Assembly: GCA_005281725.1 (NCBI GenBank)
Contig: SSBO01000009.1
Coordinates: 9,641,795-9,705,794, forward strand
Source: Wuchereria bancrofti
Lineage: Eukaryota > Nematoda > Chromadorea > Rhabditida > Onchocercidae
DNA: 64,000 bases
Direction of reading: 5' to 3'
Part shown: positions 26,801-39,575 of the stretch, piece after piece
Position numbering within the stretch: position 1 is the stretch's first letter
How the letters are laid out: the number at the start of each line of letters is the position of its first letter
Program-made: the position numbers and the translations under genes
Notes under the pieces: model-generated
Database searches by the model: none
What the model was told of the DNA's origin: nothing
The model's input: the letters and a program-made list of their open reading frames with translations, nothing else

Positions 26801-29800
26801 ATGAACGGTTGCAAATAATGAACGACCAATTTCTGTTGTAATTACATCTTTACGCATTTTAAGATAATAACAATGCGTAAAAATTACTAACATATCACTT
26901 TCTCTCATATAATTACTTGCAAAATTTGGATATATTCGACGTGTCAACTGCTCATTTTCAGGATATCTAAAATTTTAGAAAAAATTTTTTCTTAATTTTC
27001 AAAATAAAATCAATTTTTTTTTATTTTTGAATAAAAATAATTAAACAATTCAAACATATTTTTGCAAAAAAAAAAAAAAAAAGATAAAAAAAGCAAAAAT
27101 ATTAATAATAAACAATTATTTTAAAATTTAATTACATGAAAATTAGTAATATATCTTAAAAAAAAAAAAAAAAAAAACAAAAGATAGTGCAAAAGCATTA
27201 ATAATCAACAAATATTTTAAATTTTTAATTTTAATCACACATATGAAAAAATTAGAAAATATTATTCATATTATTTATGAAACAATAGTAATAGAAAATT
27301 TGTAATGTTAGAATTTCTAACTGTTTATCAATTAATTTAAGAAAAAATTAATTATCAATGAATTTAACCATAAAAAGTTGATTCCTAAAACATTTACTTT
27401 GCATTTATTACAATCAAATCAATTCAATTCAAAAAAAAAAATTATTGATAAAATGAAAATGAATTACCCTAATCTATAAGGTGAGCCAAGGTCAATTCCT
27501 AAATCACTAAATGGAGTACTAATTAATGACATTTGTATTGTGAAAGACCAGTAGGTTATTAAAATGAAAGTAAAAGAAATATTATCAAATGAAACAAAAA
27601 ATAATATTCCACTCATTATATCTTATATTAAAAAAAATTTTGTAGAAATTTTACATAATAATATAACAAAAAAAGTAGAAATTTGCATAAATTATTAAAA
27701 GTTAATTAAATTTGTTTATTTATAATCTAATCGCATTCTTGGGAAAAAATTTTTTCGTTTTTTGCAATAAATTAACAAAATTCTTTTAGAAATTTGCAAT
27801 CAAAATACTTTTAAAAAACACACATTAAAATGAATAAATGAATTCGAAAAGCGATGAAATTTTGTAAATGTGAAATAAAATTTTGTGATTACGAAAATTA
27901 GTTAGTAAAATTTTTAAATAATCGAAAATTAGTTAACAAAATTTGAAGTACATTAATTGATTAAAAACAAAAAATAAAATTGAAATAAGATGCAAAAAGA
28001 AAATGAGAAAATCATCGTAGAATTATGAAAAATATTTGTTCGATGATTAAGTGATAATAGCATTGATTTGGCTGATATGAAGATTTAAATTGTGAAAATT
28101 CTGATAGCATTAAATTTTTTTTCAGTTTTTCTCTTTTTTTTCATTTCATGCATAATTTATTCAAACTTACAAATATATTATAGTAGTGATATGTAAAAAT
28201 TAATTATAAAATGATTGAATTAAAAAAATTTCAATATTTCAATTTTATTTTTTGTTTTTAATCAATTAATGTAATACAATTTTAATACAATCAAAAATGA
28301 TTAGAAATTTGTTGAAAAACAAAAACAATTACAAAAAAAAAGTTATTTACAACTAATATTGCTTAATTAATAATTTGTTATAATAAATTGATAATGTGAA
28401 ATAACAATAAAATGCATAGTATAATCATTTCATAAATTTAATTTAATTCAAATACCAAAGAAAAAATCATTTTCGAAATTATTTTCGATTAATTTTGCAG
28501 AAATTATTTTTACACGAATTTTTTTTTTAAATTCCAAATTTCTTTTTTGCGTTTTTACCGGTATAAATCTGAAATATGAAAATAATACAATAGCAATTAC
28601 TAAAATGGATGCAAATTATAAATTTAAATGACAAAATTTTCGAGCATTTATTTTTTCACCAATTTCAAAAAACAATTGTTCCTCACAGAACCTATTAAAA
28701 AATATATAAAAAAATAAAATGAAAAAGAAAAACAAAAAACAAAAAATTATTATCAATGAGATGATAGTTGATGACAAAAATAAATAAACAACATTTGAGC
28801 TATAATTTGAATAATTGAGCTAAAATAAGTAAATAATTGAGGAATAAATTAAATTGAAAAGAATTAAATCAATTTAAATTAAATTATAATAAGCTTTTTG
28901 ATAAATGCGTAAACCAAATAAATCAGATGCAGATTTTGGGAGAATTTTCATCGCATTTGTTGCCCAACGATGCTTTACAATATGCCAACGCCACTTTAAA
29001 AAAAAAAAAAAAAAAAATTTTTTTTTCGTTCTTTTTACAGAATACTTCTTTTTTCTTTCAAAAAATTAAAATTAAATAAGAAATGAAATTAATAATTTAA
29101 TTATTTGGTTGAGTAATTTTTTTTTCAATGCTATAAACTGATGAAATAAATAAACAATTGAGAAATGATTAAACAACCATTTTGGTTTATTTTTTTATAT
29201 TTTTAATTAATTTATTAATTTACTTTTTATTCGAAATTTATTAATTGTTGTAGTAATTTTTCAATTCATAAATACTACAATTATAATATTTTTTCTAATT
29301 TATTTTTGATTAGAATTTAAATTACTAACTTTTGTGGAATATTTCGAACACTGAGCACATTTCTTCTCATATTTACATTCTTTTTCGTTATCATTTAATT
29401 GCTTAATATAACCAAACATTGAAGATTTTCTAAAAAACAAAACTTTTATTTTCCTTATATTTTTGAAAGTTTTTAAATTTCATTCAAAAAAAAATTTTGA
29501 ATTTTGTTTTTGTTTTTATCTGAAAAATTTTATTACTTTAAAATTTGTACCTTTGTTGTGTACATATTGAAAATTGTTGGTCATTTTCTTCACTGAAGCA
29601 AACCAATTGTGTACATTCCATTTCAGTTAAATTATCACAATAATGAAATGACGATTTCACCGCCTATTATTTTTATTAAATTTTATTCATCAAATTTTTT
29701 TGATTTGTATTTACTATTTGTTTGTCTTTTTCCCTTCCATTGATATCAATTATCATATTAATTATTTACTTGTCAGTTTATTTATTTATTTAGTTAAATT

Positions 29801-31329
29801 TCTTCACTTATTATTTGTTTACTAATTTATCTATTCAATGATTTTTCACTTATTATTTATCTGACTATTTTTCTGTCTAATTTTTTTTTTTTTTAAAATA
29901 TTGTTTTATTTACTTACTAGTTCTTAAAAAGAATAAAAAAATGAAATTTCAAAAAAAAAAAATAAAATTTTCAAGTGGTGTTGATAAAGAATTATTTTCT
30001 TTTTTCAAACAAATTTATAAATTATTTCTTACTCGAGCATAAATTGCCGATTGATTTAATCCGGTCATATCGGAAAGTGATATTGGTAAAGTATTATTAT
30101 TATTGTTATTATAATTATTCGTTGTTAGATCATCATTATATACCGGATAACAATTATGTAAGTTACCATTTTCATCCGATGCATCCTCTCTCAACCGTAT
30201 TTGACGATTAACCTAAAATTAAATTTTTAAATCTAAAATCAAATTTTAAAAAATAATGAAAATATTACTAATTTATAGTTTCAAAAAACAAACAAACAAC
30301 AAAATTTTTTTTTTACTCAAATTTTTTCACTAATTCATTTCACTTTCACGTACTTTTTTTTTTAATATGAAAAAAAAAGAAATTACTTGTACTAATGCAT
30401 AACCATTATTGTATACAGCTAAACGTAGAATATTAACAATTTGATCACACGTCAAACGTCGTACGTCAACGCCATTTACTTTTAGTATTTGATCACCTTT
30501 GTAGAGAATTTTTGACTGTAACATAGATCGATTGAAATATTGAAAAGATAAAATTGATTTTATTCATTTTTATTTACAATTTCTGCATAATCAGTATAGG
30601 TTTGTATACTTTAAGTTTATAATTTTCTTTTTTTCTCATAATCTTTAAGTTTTTTTGTTTTACACCTTTATTAGCCAAAGTTTAAATTATACCTTATTCT
30701 TAATTTTAGGTAAAATTTTTTATAAATCACAAATTTACATTAAAAAAAATAAACGAAAAAGTGATGTAATCTAATTAAACAGTTAACATCTTATTAGCTA
30801 TAGATTATTAAACTTTTTTTTAAGTTTTAAAATTATATTTATGTTTATTTTCTCCTTTTCATTGATCACTATGATATAATTGAATTTATAAATTATATTC
30901 ATGTTTATTTTTTCCATTTCATTGATTACTGTGATAAAATTGATAATACAAATAGAAAAAATAATAAATGATAAATTGATAAGAAAGAAGATGAAAATAA
31001 GTAAAATATAAATAATCAAAAACTTTTCAGTTTTCTTTTCTCTTTTTTCGCTTTTTTTTTTGCTTTTTGCTTTCAAATCTAATTATGTCCAAAAAGTATC
31101 ATAAAAATTACTTATTTATTTATTTATTTATTTGTTTATTATTGTTACAGAATACCTGGTTAGATTTTTGATTCACGTGCTGTATGAAAACACCACGTGT
31201 TTTGCTTCCGGTTAATCGAAAAGCTAATGCACCACTGATTGATCTATCCGGTTCTAACCGTATTTCCTGTTGCCATTCACTTTCATGATATTCATCAAAT
31301 TCAGTAGTGAATAAATTTGCAATATTCAT
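20814..31329 (-). CDS. PDZ-domain protein with a C-terminal BTB-like region
   Basis: Exons in transcript order: 31329-31156, 30515-30387, 30212-30033, 29663-29551, 29429-29330, 28993-28915, 28691-28660, 28568-28559, 27498-27468, 26966-26781, 24504-24383, 23758-23494, 22816-22669, 22225-22049, 21597-21464, 21108-20814. All phases agree and the total of 2175 bases gives 724 residues. Residues 20-102 form a PDZ domain: the binding loop is SGALAFRL near 32-39, followed by LYKGDQILKVNGVDV. A spacer with an Asn run follows. Residues about 475-640 look BTB-like: HCLYITCRYF, then FTGMCDV (compare the family's FIYTGxxxV), then ANTLQFLRLAIKFGFPKLEA. No membrane segment is visible. PDZ domains bind C-terminal peptides and BTB domains often dimerise or recruit cullin-3, so an adaptor role is inference. 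Exons 28691-27468 are tentative, including a 10-base microexon. A separate shorter gene starting at ATG 27616 is the main alternative. Confidence 0.72.
25166..25228. repeat. AAAAT-type simple repeat
   Basis: Tandem AAAAT and AAATA units inside an intron of the PDZ/BTB gene. Confidence 0.6.
25950..26107 (+). repeat. direct duplicate, left of assembly gap 2
   Basis: A 158-base segment repeated without visible change at 26109-26266. A single N at 26108 separates the copies. It lies within an intron of the PDZ/BTB gene, so the coding model is unaffected. Confidence 0.9.
26109..26266 (+). repeat. direct duplicate, right of assembly gap 2
   Basis: Second copy of the 158-base segment, starting right after the N. 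The two copies match even in the length of their terminal T run, which argues for duplicated contig ends. Confidence 0.9.
26377..26745 (+). repeat. interleaved direct repeats in an intron of the PDZ/BTB gene
   Basis: A block of about 49 bases at 26377-26425, containing TTTAATTAACGTTATGAG, recurs at 26576-26624 with two mismatches. A second word, ATAATTAAAATGACGTAAA, occurs near 26431 and again near 26719. The order A-B-A'-B' suggests an old tandem duplication that has since diverged. Confidence 0.65.
30832..30952 (+). repeat. tandem duplication of about 61 bases
   Basis: Two adjacent diverged copies in the second intron of the PDZ/BTB gene. Each has a TTATGTTTATTTTxTCC or TTCATGTTTATTTTTTCC word followed by TTTCATTGAT and an ACTxTGATA word. 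Confidence 0.6.
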
Positions 31330-32570
31330 TGTTTTTGAATAATACTAATACTATGAAATTAATTGATAATATTAGTATTAATAAATTATTTAGTCAAAAT
31401 TTTTTAAATTAATGCAAAGAATTAGTAACAAACAATTATTTAAAATCTTTCGCTTTAATGTTTATGTAAAATTTATTCAAATTTTTTTTTCATCCAAAGA
31501 AAAACAAACATTTATATGTACCATTGCACAACAAAGAACATTTCATTATATTAAACTATGAAAAAGAAAAACGAAGAATCTTAATTTTTTCTTCTTTTAA
31601 TTAATAAATTAGTAATAATTAATCAATTTTGCAATATGTCGAAAAATATAAAATTTTTATATTGTATTTGTCATAAAGAATTTTTCATTGGTTCAAATAT
31701 GTTTTCAAAAAAAAAAGAGAAAAAAGTTATAAAATGTTTGGTTGCTGGATGTAAATATTTGCTATTATATGAAAAAAAAAAGATAACTTATTTTGAATAG
31801 AATAATTATTTAATAAAATAAATTGAGAAACAGAATATTAATCAAATTATTAACTTTCAGTCAACAAAACTATTCAAGCGAAAATTTGAAAAATAAAGTT
31901 ACATTATCAAAAATTGCTATTATTATAAATTACTATTATACAATATTAAAATTATTATTATAAACCATTTTAGCAAAAAAAAAAAAATTGACAAATTAAC
32001 AACGCTAATTTCTTCGTCAACTTAAACATCCTTTAATTTAAATTTCTAATTAAACAAAAATAAATTTGTTTCATTAAATTATGTTTTTCTTTTAAAATCA
32101 AAACAATGAAATTTAAAAAATGTGAAAATTATTTTAGTAATTTATAAAAAAAGACAAAATGTTTTTCATCAATAAAATTATGCAATTTAAATTTTTCCTA
32201 ATTTAAATATGAAGCTGAAATCAAAAAAAAAAATGTATTTTTCATAAATTTGAACAAAAAGTATTTTTTTTAACTTAAATTTGAACTCAAAAAAGGATGT
32301 AAATTCTCGCACTCTTTTTTCCTTTTCTCCTCGAAAAGAATATGAATACAAGTTTATAACAAAATTAAATGAAAATAGAATTATATTATTTAAAAGTAAA
32401 ATAAGTAATTCAATAACATTGTTGGCTGTTACTTATATCAGCTAGTAAGTAATGCAGATAAGCCTTAACTTTGCAGCAATTACAAAAAGCTCCAAGGAAA
32501 CGAATGATTGGTAGCCAAGAGGGAGAGGAAAAAAAACAAGAAAACAAACATGAGATGAAACTAAAGACAA

Positions 32571-33130
32571 AAAAACAACAAAGCAAATATAAGGTAAGGC
32601 CAAGAGAAAAAAAACAAATATAAGGTGAAGCCAAGAGAAAAAAGCAAATGTAAGGTAAAGCCAAGAGAAAAAGAAGCGAATATAGGGTAAAGCCAAGAGA
32701 AAAAAAGTAGGAAGCAGATATAAGGTAAAGCCAAGAGAAAAAAGCAAATATAAGGTAGAGCCAAGAGAAAAAAAAGCAGGTATAAGGTAAAGCCAAGAGA
32801 AAAAGAAGCGAATATAGGGTAAAACCAAGAGAAAAAAAGCAAACATAAGGTAAAGCCAAGAGAAAAAAAGTAGGAAACAGATATAAGGTAAAGATAAGGG
32901 AAAAAAGCAAATATAAGGTAAAGCCAAGAGAAAAAAATGGGAAGTAAATATAAGGCAAAGTTGAGAAAAAAAGGATTCGAAGCAAATATGGAAAAAAGCC
33001 AAGAGAAAAAAGTAAGGGACAGCAAATAGAAGGTAAAATGAAAAGAAAAAGAAAATAGAAAGCAAATAAAAGATAAAATTAAAAAAAAAAAAGCTAAAAA
33101 GCAAACATAAAGTAAAGCCAAGTGAAGAAA
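32571..33130 (-). repeat. minisatellite with units of about 30 bases
   Basis: Roughly 17 tandem units based on GCAAATATAAGGTAAAGCCA followed by AGAGAAAAAA. Units are clean on the left and decay to the right. Variants recur: GAAGCGAATATAGGG appears near 32672 and 32813, and GTAGGAARCAGATATAAGG near 32708 and 32868, hinting at higher-order amplification. On the minus strand the units lack stop codons, so all three frames are open for about 190-220 codons and would encode hydrophobic SLGFTLYLL-like repeats. I treat those frames as by-products. Confidence 0.85.
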
Positions 33131-36100
33131 GAAATAAGAAAAAGCCGAAAAAAAGAAATGTAAGATGAAAAAGTATAAAAATTCATTTCATTAATTATAT
33201 TTCATTATCAATCAATTGGAAAAAAATCATTAATTCTTATCCATTAAAAAAAAAGAAAACGGCAAAAATTTCATTTTTTAAAAAAGAAAAATTATTTAAC
33301 GAGAATTTTTTTAATAACAATAATTTGGAATTGTTAAAATACATTTTGTTGTCAAAAATATATTTGGGAAAAAAATATTTTTTGTACTAATCAAAAAACT
33401 AAAAACGAGTATTAATGATAATTTAGCAATTAAGACTAATTAATTGTTTTTGTTTTTTAAATCGTTCATTAATTTAAATTGCAAAATTAAAATTGAGAAA
33501 TTCAAAAAAAAGTTAAGAAAACGAAAAGCTTATCTAGTAAAACCATTTCTTTTTATCACTAACATTAATGAATCTAACAAAGCAATCAAATAAAAATGAA
33601 ATTGAACTTGAAATGGTTCAAATGAAATTTTTTTTTTCTTTTTCAAACTCTTTCGTTTTATTCCAACATTTCTTGGATATGTAATAAATTAATCACTAAA
33701 AAAAGAAAAATAAAATCAAGAAAAATAATAATAAGAAAATTTTGCATAAAAAATAACAAAAAAAAAATTTCAAATTCAAGAAAAAAAGTTAAAAAATAGA
33801 ATTTTTAGCAAAAACACATAAAAGTAAGTACTTGAAAGATAAACATAGCTGAAAAACGATTGTGAAATAAAATTGAAATTGGTTTAAAAATTTGTTTTAA
33901 AAAAAATAAGCATAACTGAAAAATATTAGACATAACTGACATATCCTTCATTTTAATTTAAATTGCTCAATTTATTTTAAAATTTGAGTTATAATAAATT
34001 AAAAATGGAATAATTTGCTAATTTGAAGTATTAAATTCTTAGCAATTTCTTATCGTTTCGTTTTTTTCTCTTCTTTTCTTAATAAAGTACTTAAAACAAA
34101 AAACTTTCGTTCTGTAAAATTTGAAAATTTGTTTATGAAATTCACCAAAAAAAAGTAAGAAAATAAAAATAATAAAAGAAAAAATTTTTTTTATTTAAAT
34201 ATAAATGATTAGTTAATGCAAAAAATTTTTAAAATTTGATTGGTAAATTTTTGAATGTTTATTCAAAAGATCGAAAAAATTATTTATGTATAATTTAAAA
34301 AGTTTATTTTAAAAGATTGTGAAGCTAAATTTGTAAAATTTGAAAACATATCAGAAACAAAATAAAATTTTAATTTTTTTTTATTTCAAAAGTGTGCACT
34401 CACTTAAATTGTACAACCTTCCAAAAAGCTTGCAGGAAATGAAAAATGACATAATTTTCAAAAAATTCATCTTTAGAATTTAATTTTACAATTTAAAAGA
34501 TTCATCATTTTTCATGTTTAACTAGTTGTCTTTCTATTCATGTTGTCAAATTTCATTTCATTTTCATTTCCTCTTTCTTTTCTTCCCTATTTTTTTCATT
34601 CATTTTTAAGTGGCATTGAAAATAGAATTTTTTTCTCTGCAAAAATTGAAAATTAGATTTTAAAAAATGTTACCAAAAAAAGCAAACTAATATTAGCATT
34701 ATTCGTTTGTTTCTCTTTTCGAATTTTTCTTTCATTTCGACAATTTACTTTTGTTATAAAATCACAGTTTATTAAACTTCTCACTTTTTCCTATCAATAT
34801 TTTGGCTAGCTTATAAAAATTGATTATTTTGCATATTTACAAAGTTAAAACTATAATTTTAAAAATTTTAGCAACAGGTTATTAAAAATTAAATTTTAAC
34901 AAGAAAACAGAAATGAAAAAAGGAAGAAATTCTGAATTGAACAGGAGAAAATGAAATTATGATGAAATAAATTAAACAATATAACGACAAATAGCTGGAA
35001 AGTTTAAAATATTTAAATGACATTTAAAGTATAAATTCTGGGTGTTTACAAAATTTATTTTTTAATGAATTATTATTACTGTTACTTGCTAATTGCTGGG
35101 AGTAATAACTGCAAATAATTTTGAGGAAAGAATTTTTTAAAAAGGCAAGAGAAATTGAAACATATTGATTTTAAACTATTATTCATTTCTATTAAATTTA
35201 TCTAACAATCAACAAACACTTTTTTTTTGAAGATTTGAAATGAAACATTAAAATTTGAAATTTTGACATGAAACATTAAAGAGAGAGGAAGAACAAGTAT
35301 TCATTATAAAGTAGTTATTATGAAAATCAATCAATAATTACATTCTAAACTATTATGTGTCTTTAAAAAATATATTTCATTTTTTTTAACTTTTTTTTAC
35401 AACAAAATATTTTGAACTGATAAAAAAGAAGAAAAAATGAAATGAATTATTTATGAGTTAACAAACATTTGCATTGAATTATTTATAATTTTGCAAATAC
35501 ATCAACTGAATCATTTATAAGTCAACAAATATTTAATTTCATTATTTATAAGCTAACAAATATTTAATTAAATTCTTCACAAACCAACAGATTACTAAAT
35601 TGAATTAATTAACAAGTACTATTATTTTAAAAAAAAAATTATTCAATGCAATTGTAAAATAACGAATATTAAATCGAATTATTTACCAATCAACAAATAT
35701 TTTATTTAATTCTAATATTGATATTCTCTATTTTTAACTATCACAAAAGAAAAAAGTAAAACGAAGAAAACATTTATTTTGAATGAAAAAAAATTATTGC
35801 CATTTATTGGAAAACTAAAAATAGACCATTCTTACTTGGCCTCCTAAAAATTCTACTTGGCTCAAAATTATTCCAACTAACTCATTCATTCATTCCTATT
35901 ATATTTTTCTCCCTCTTTTTTTTTTGATGCATTCGTGTTAATTGATAGCAATAATCAATCATTTTCTGTTATCTTTCTTCCACATCGTATTTTCATATAT
36001 TTTCTCTAGGCTATTTTAAAATATCACACAAAAAAATTTTAAAAAAAAAATATTCGCTGACTAACTACTAAGAGAAATTTAGAAAAAAAAGTGGTGTCAA

Positions 36101-37364
36101 AATTGGAAAGCAAACTCAAAAAAAAAAGACTTTTGAAAAACTAAGCTTATTGAACTTTTATTTAGCCAATTTAAAATATGATTTTTTTAAAAGAGAACAT
36201 TTTTTAAAATTGTTCTTACGTCCAATTTTACAAACAATATAGATTGTTGAATTGGATTATTTTAAAATGAACAATGTGATAATTCTTATATCATCAAAAA
36301 TAAGAACTTATTTCTTATTTTTTTGGCAAAATTTAATTATTAAATCTAATTAACAAGTTTTTTCCTAATAAATTGCAATTTTTTCTTTTTTTTTCGTAAT
36401 TTTATTCGACGAATAACTGATAATTATAAAAAATATATATAGCTTGTTTTACTAAATTTTGTACAGTTGTTCGTGATTGTAAAAAGAAATTGCAAATTTA
36501 ATTTAGTCTTATCATTTTTAATAACAATAACAATAATAACAACGAAAACAACAAGAGCAGGGCGGAAAATTAAAATCAATGCTAAATGTTATTTAAAATT
36601 AAATTAAAAATTTATTTCCACTAAAGTAATTATCTTTTTTCTTCGAATTTACTTATTTTCCCTTTTGTTAATTTTTGAATTAAGCAACAAAATAGTGATA
36701 AAAATACAATAAGAAAACAACAACAAATGATAATTATGTAAACAACAAAATGACTAGTTAAATATTAACAAATATTAGCAATGGAAGAAAGAGAAAAAGC
36801 AAAAAATTAAAAAATTAGTAAACATTAAATTAATAAACAATTTCAAAATTAAACTTTTGTTGGTTAATCATTTTCAAATCTACAATGAATCTTTTGTCAC
36901 TTTATAGCTATTTTGTTGTTTTGTTGCTATTTTATTGTTGTTGTTTTTGTTGCTGTTATTTTGTTTATTGCATTGTTTATTAATTTTTCCTTTTTCTCTT
37001 CTATTTCTTTCACTTAGAAGAAAAAAATAGATTAGAGTTAGGAAATAATAAAGCAACGACATGAATTTAATGAATTATTGAACTTTTGTTTATATTTTCT
37101 CAGGCAAATGTCTTTGTTTTTTTTTTCTATCCTTATTTTTTTCATTGTTAATACGAAAATAAGTTTTTTTCCTACGCACAATTTTTTTTTGTGCAACAAA
37201 AAGAGTAAGAAATTAAAAATGTAAAAATTTTCAGCATTATTAGCTAATTTAATGAATTAGAAATTTCAAAATAAGAATTTATGTCGAAAGCATAATAATA
37301 TTTTTTATTGATTTTAATTAAAATTAAAATACGAAATTGAATGAACATTCAGCTCTACTACAAC

Positions 37365-37522
37365 CAACTATTGCTAATTGATAATGAAAAAAAAATTTGC
37401 CTTTCAAGTTAGTTAGTTTTAATTAAAATTAAACCATAGCACTGAGTGAATTTTAAAAATAATTGGATTGTAAAATCAACTGCAACAAAAGAACAGAAAA
37501 ATTTTTGATCATTTTTAATTAG
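37365..37522 (+). repeat. direct duplicate, left of assembly gap 3
   Basis: A 158-base segment beginning CAACTATTGCTAATTG that recurs at 37524-37681. A single N at 37523 separates the copies. Confidence 0.9.
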
Positions 37523-37523
37523 N

Positions 37524-37681
37524 CAACTATTGCTAATTGATAATGAAAAAAAAATTTGCCTTTCAAGTTAGTTAGTTTTAATTAAAATTAAACCATAGCA
37601 CTGAGTGAATTTTAAAAATAATTGGATTGTAAAATCAACTGCAACAAAAGAACAGAAAAATTTTTGATCATTTTTAATTAG
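37524..37681 (+). repeat. direct duplicate, right of assembly gap 3
   Basis: Second copy of the 158-base segment, identical by eye, starting directly after the N. Same pattern as the other two gaps in the window. Confidence 0.9.
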
Positions 37682-39404
37682 GGCTAAATTTTTTTTAAAA
37701 AAAACGATGTTTAATAAATCTAAACTTTAATTTCACTAAAATATTATAACAAATATTAAATATTCAGACAATAATAAATTATAAAGATTTAATTTTCAAT
37801 AAACACTTTTTCTAACACTGTATGATGCAACAAATAATTTGATAAAAAAAATAAAATAAAAGAATAAAACAAATTCTTTAATTTTTTAGAAAAGAATTGT
37901 AACATTTAAATTAGAGGTGAAATTTTTAAATTAAAGGGTCAATTCAATCAAATTAAATAGCTCGCATTAATACTACAGTTACACATATTCGTAAATAATA
38001 ATAAAATTAGCATTCAAGTGAATTACTCAAATTTTATGATAGTTATTATCCCACATATATTTTTTTTCTGTATCTGAAGAAAAAAAAAAGGAAGGTATTT
38101 TTGCAATGAAATATTTAATATTTCAAATCGCATCATTTTTGACTAAACGATAGTTGTTAAAAATTTATAGAAATTAAATGTTTTTTTTTTTCAAAAATAC
38201 ATTATTCAAGTTTTTATTAATTAATTTGTTGAAAAAAAACAATAATAGCAGTGAAAATAATACTAATACTTCAATGTGAAATAAGAATAATTTAAAGAAT
38301 TGATTATGAAAAAGTAAACAGTTATTTCTAGCCATAGGTAATATCTCTAATAGTACTGCTTTATTTAATTAGTAATAATTAATTTATCAGAGAAAGTGAA
38401 TTGAAAAGATGCTGCATAAAAGTTTGAGCAAATTTGCATTTTTATTTACATTTATGTCGAATTATAAGTAGCAAATAAATTTATTCATTATCTTTTAGGA
38501 TTAGACATTATATTTATTTGTATGTGTAATTTATGTGGTTTGTTTAATTTGTTTTTTGTTTTAAAAAAAAATTTATGTTTAAAAATTTTTTCTGAAATAA
38601 TAAACAACAGTAAATAGTTTCTTTTTTTTGCCTTTAAAAAACAAAATAAAATTGCTGCTTTATTTTTAACAATATTATCTTAATTATCGTCAAAATGTTA
38701 GCGAGTAATTGCAGAATAACAATTGCAAAAAATTTCAAATTTGAAGTTTAAATTCATCAATTTATCAATGACAAAAACGAATATCTTATGATAGTTGCTT
38801 ATGACGCTCCAATTAACAACAACAGAACTATTAATAAATCAAGAAAAAATAAGTGCTAAGAAATTCAAAAAAAAAAAAAAAGAACAAGCCATGAAAACTA
38901 ATGCTTGTTGCTAGGCTAGCAAAAGAAATGACAAAGCCTAAACATTTCAAAAATGTGCCAAGCAAATATCACTAAAAAAACAAGTGACAAACAAATCAAT
39001 GCATCAATCAATAAATCCTAAAACTTCCAAATATTTACTTTATCAAATAAGAATTGTTTATTAATACATTCTTGTAATTAATAATTTTATTGCTCTATTT
39101 TTAGCATTGATAATTGTTTCCAAATTATTTGAAAAAACGGACCATTCCTATTTTATTTCAGAAATTTTAATCTAAAACGTTTCCTATTCCATTGTTTTCT
39201 TTCTTTTCACTCTTTTTTTTTTCAAATGCTCATTTATTAATGCCACTGGAAATTTTAATTAGAAATTAATAAAATAATGCGAAAAGAATTGTTTACTATC
39301 ACATTGTTGTCTTCGAACTTTTATGTGTTTCTCCAACCATTCATATCTCTGTTATCTCACGCAAATATGTTATTTCCACTTAAATAAAGCTTTGAACATT
39401 AAAT

Positions 39405-39575
39405 GTAATCTTTGTTGGTAAATGAGATGTTTGCACGTAAATATGTCGTTTGCACATAAATGTACTGTTTGCACTTAAATATAATATGAGCATGTAAATA
39501 TGGTGTTTGCACGTAAATATAGTGTTTGCAAGTAAATATGATGTTTGCATGTAAATACAGCGTTTGTGAGCAAAT
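39405..39575 (+). repeat. degenerate minisatellite with units of about 19-20 bases
   Basis: About nine imperfect copies of a unit like TGTTTGCACGTAAATATG. The GTTTGCA core is best conserved and the flanks vary (CGTAAATA, CATAAATG, CTTAAATA, AGTAAATA, TGTAAATA). The minus-strand frame through it is open, with ANTIFTCKHHIYM-like repeats, but has no gene signals around it. Confidence 0.75.

Noticed and set aside
32410..33121. Three long overlapping minus-strand open frames (186-220 codons)
   Set aside because: They arise from a minisatellite unit that lacks stops on that strand. There is no start context, splice pattern or non-repetitive sequence to support a protein.
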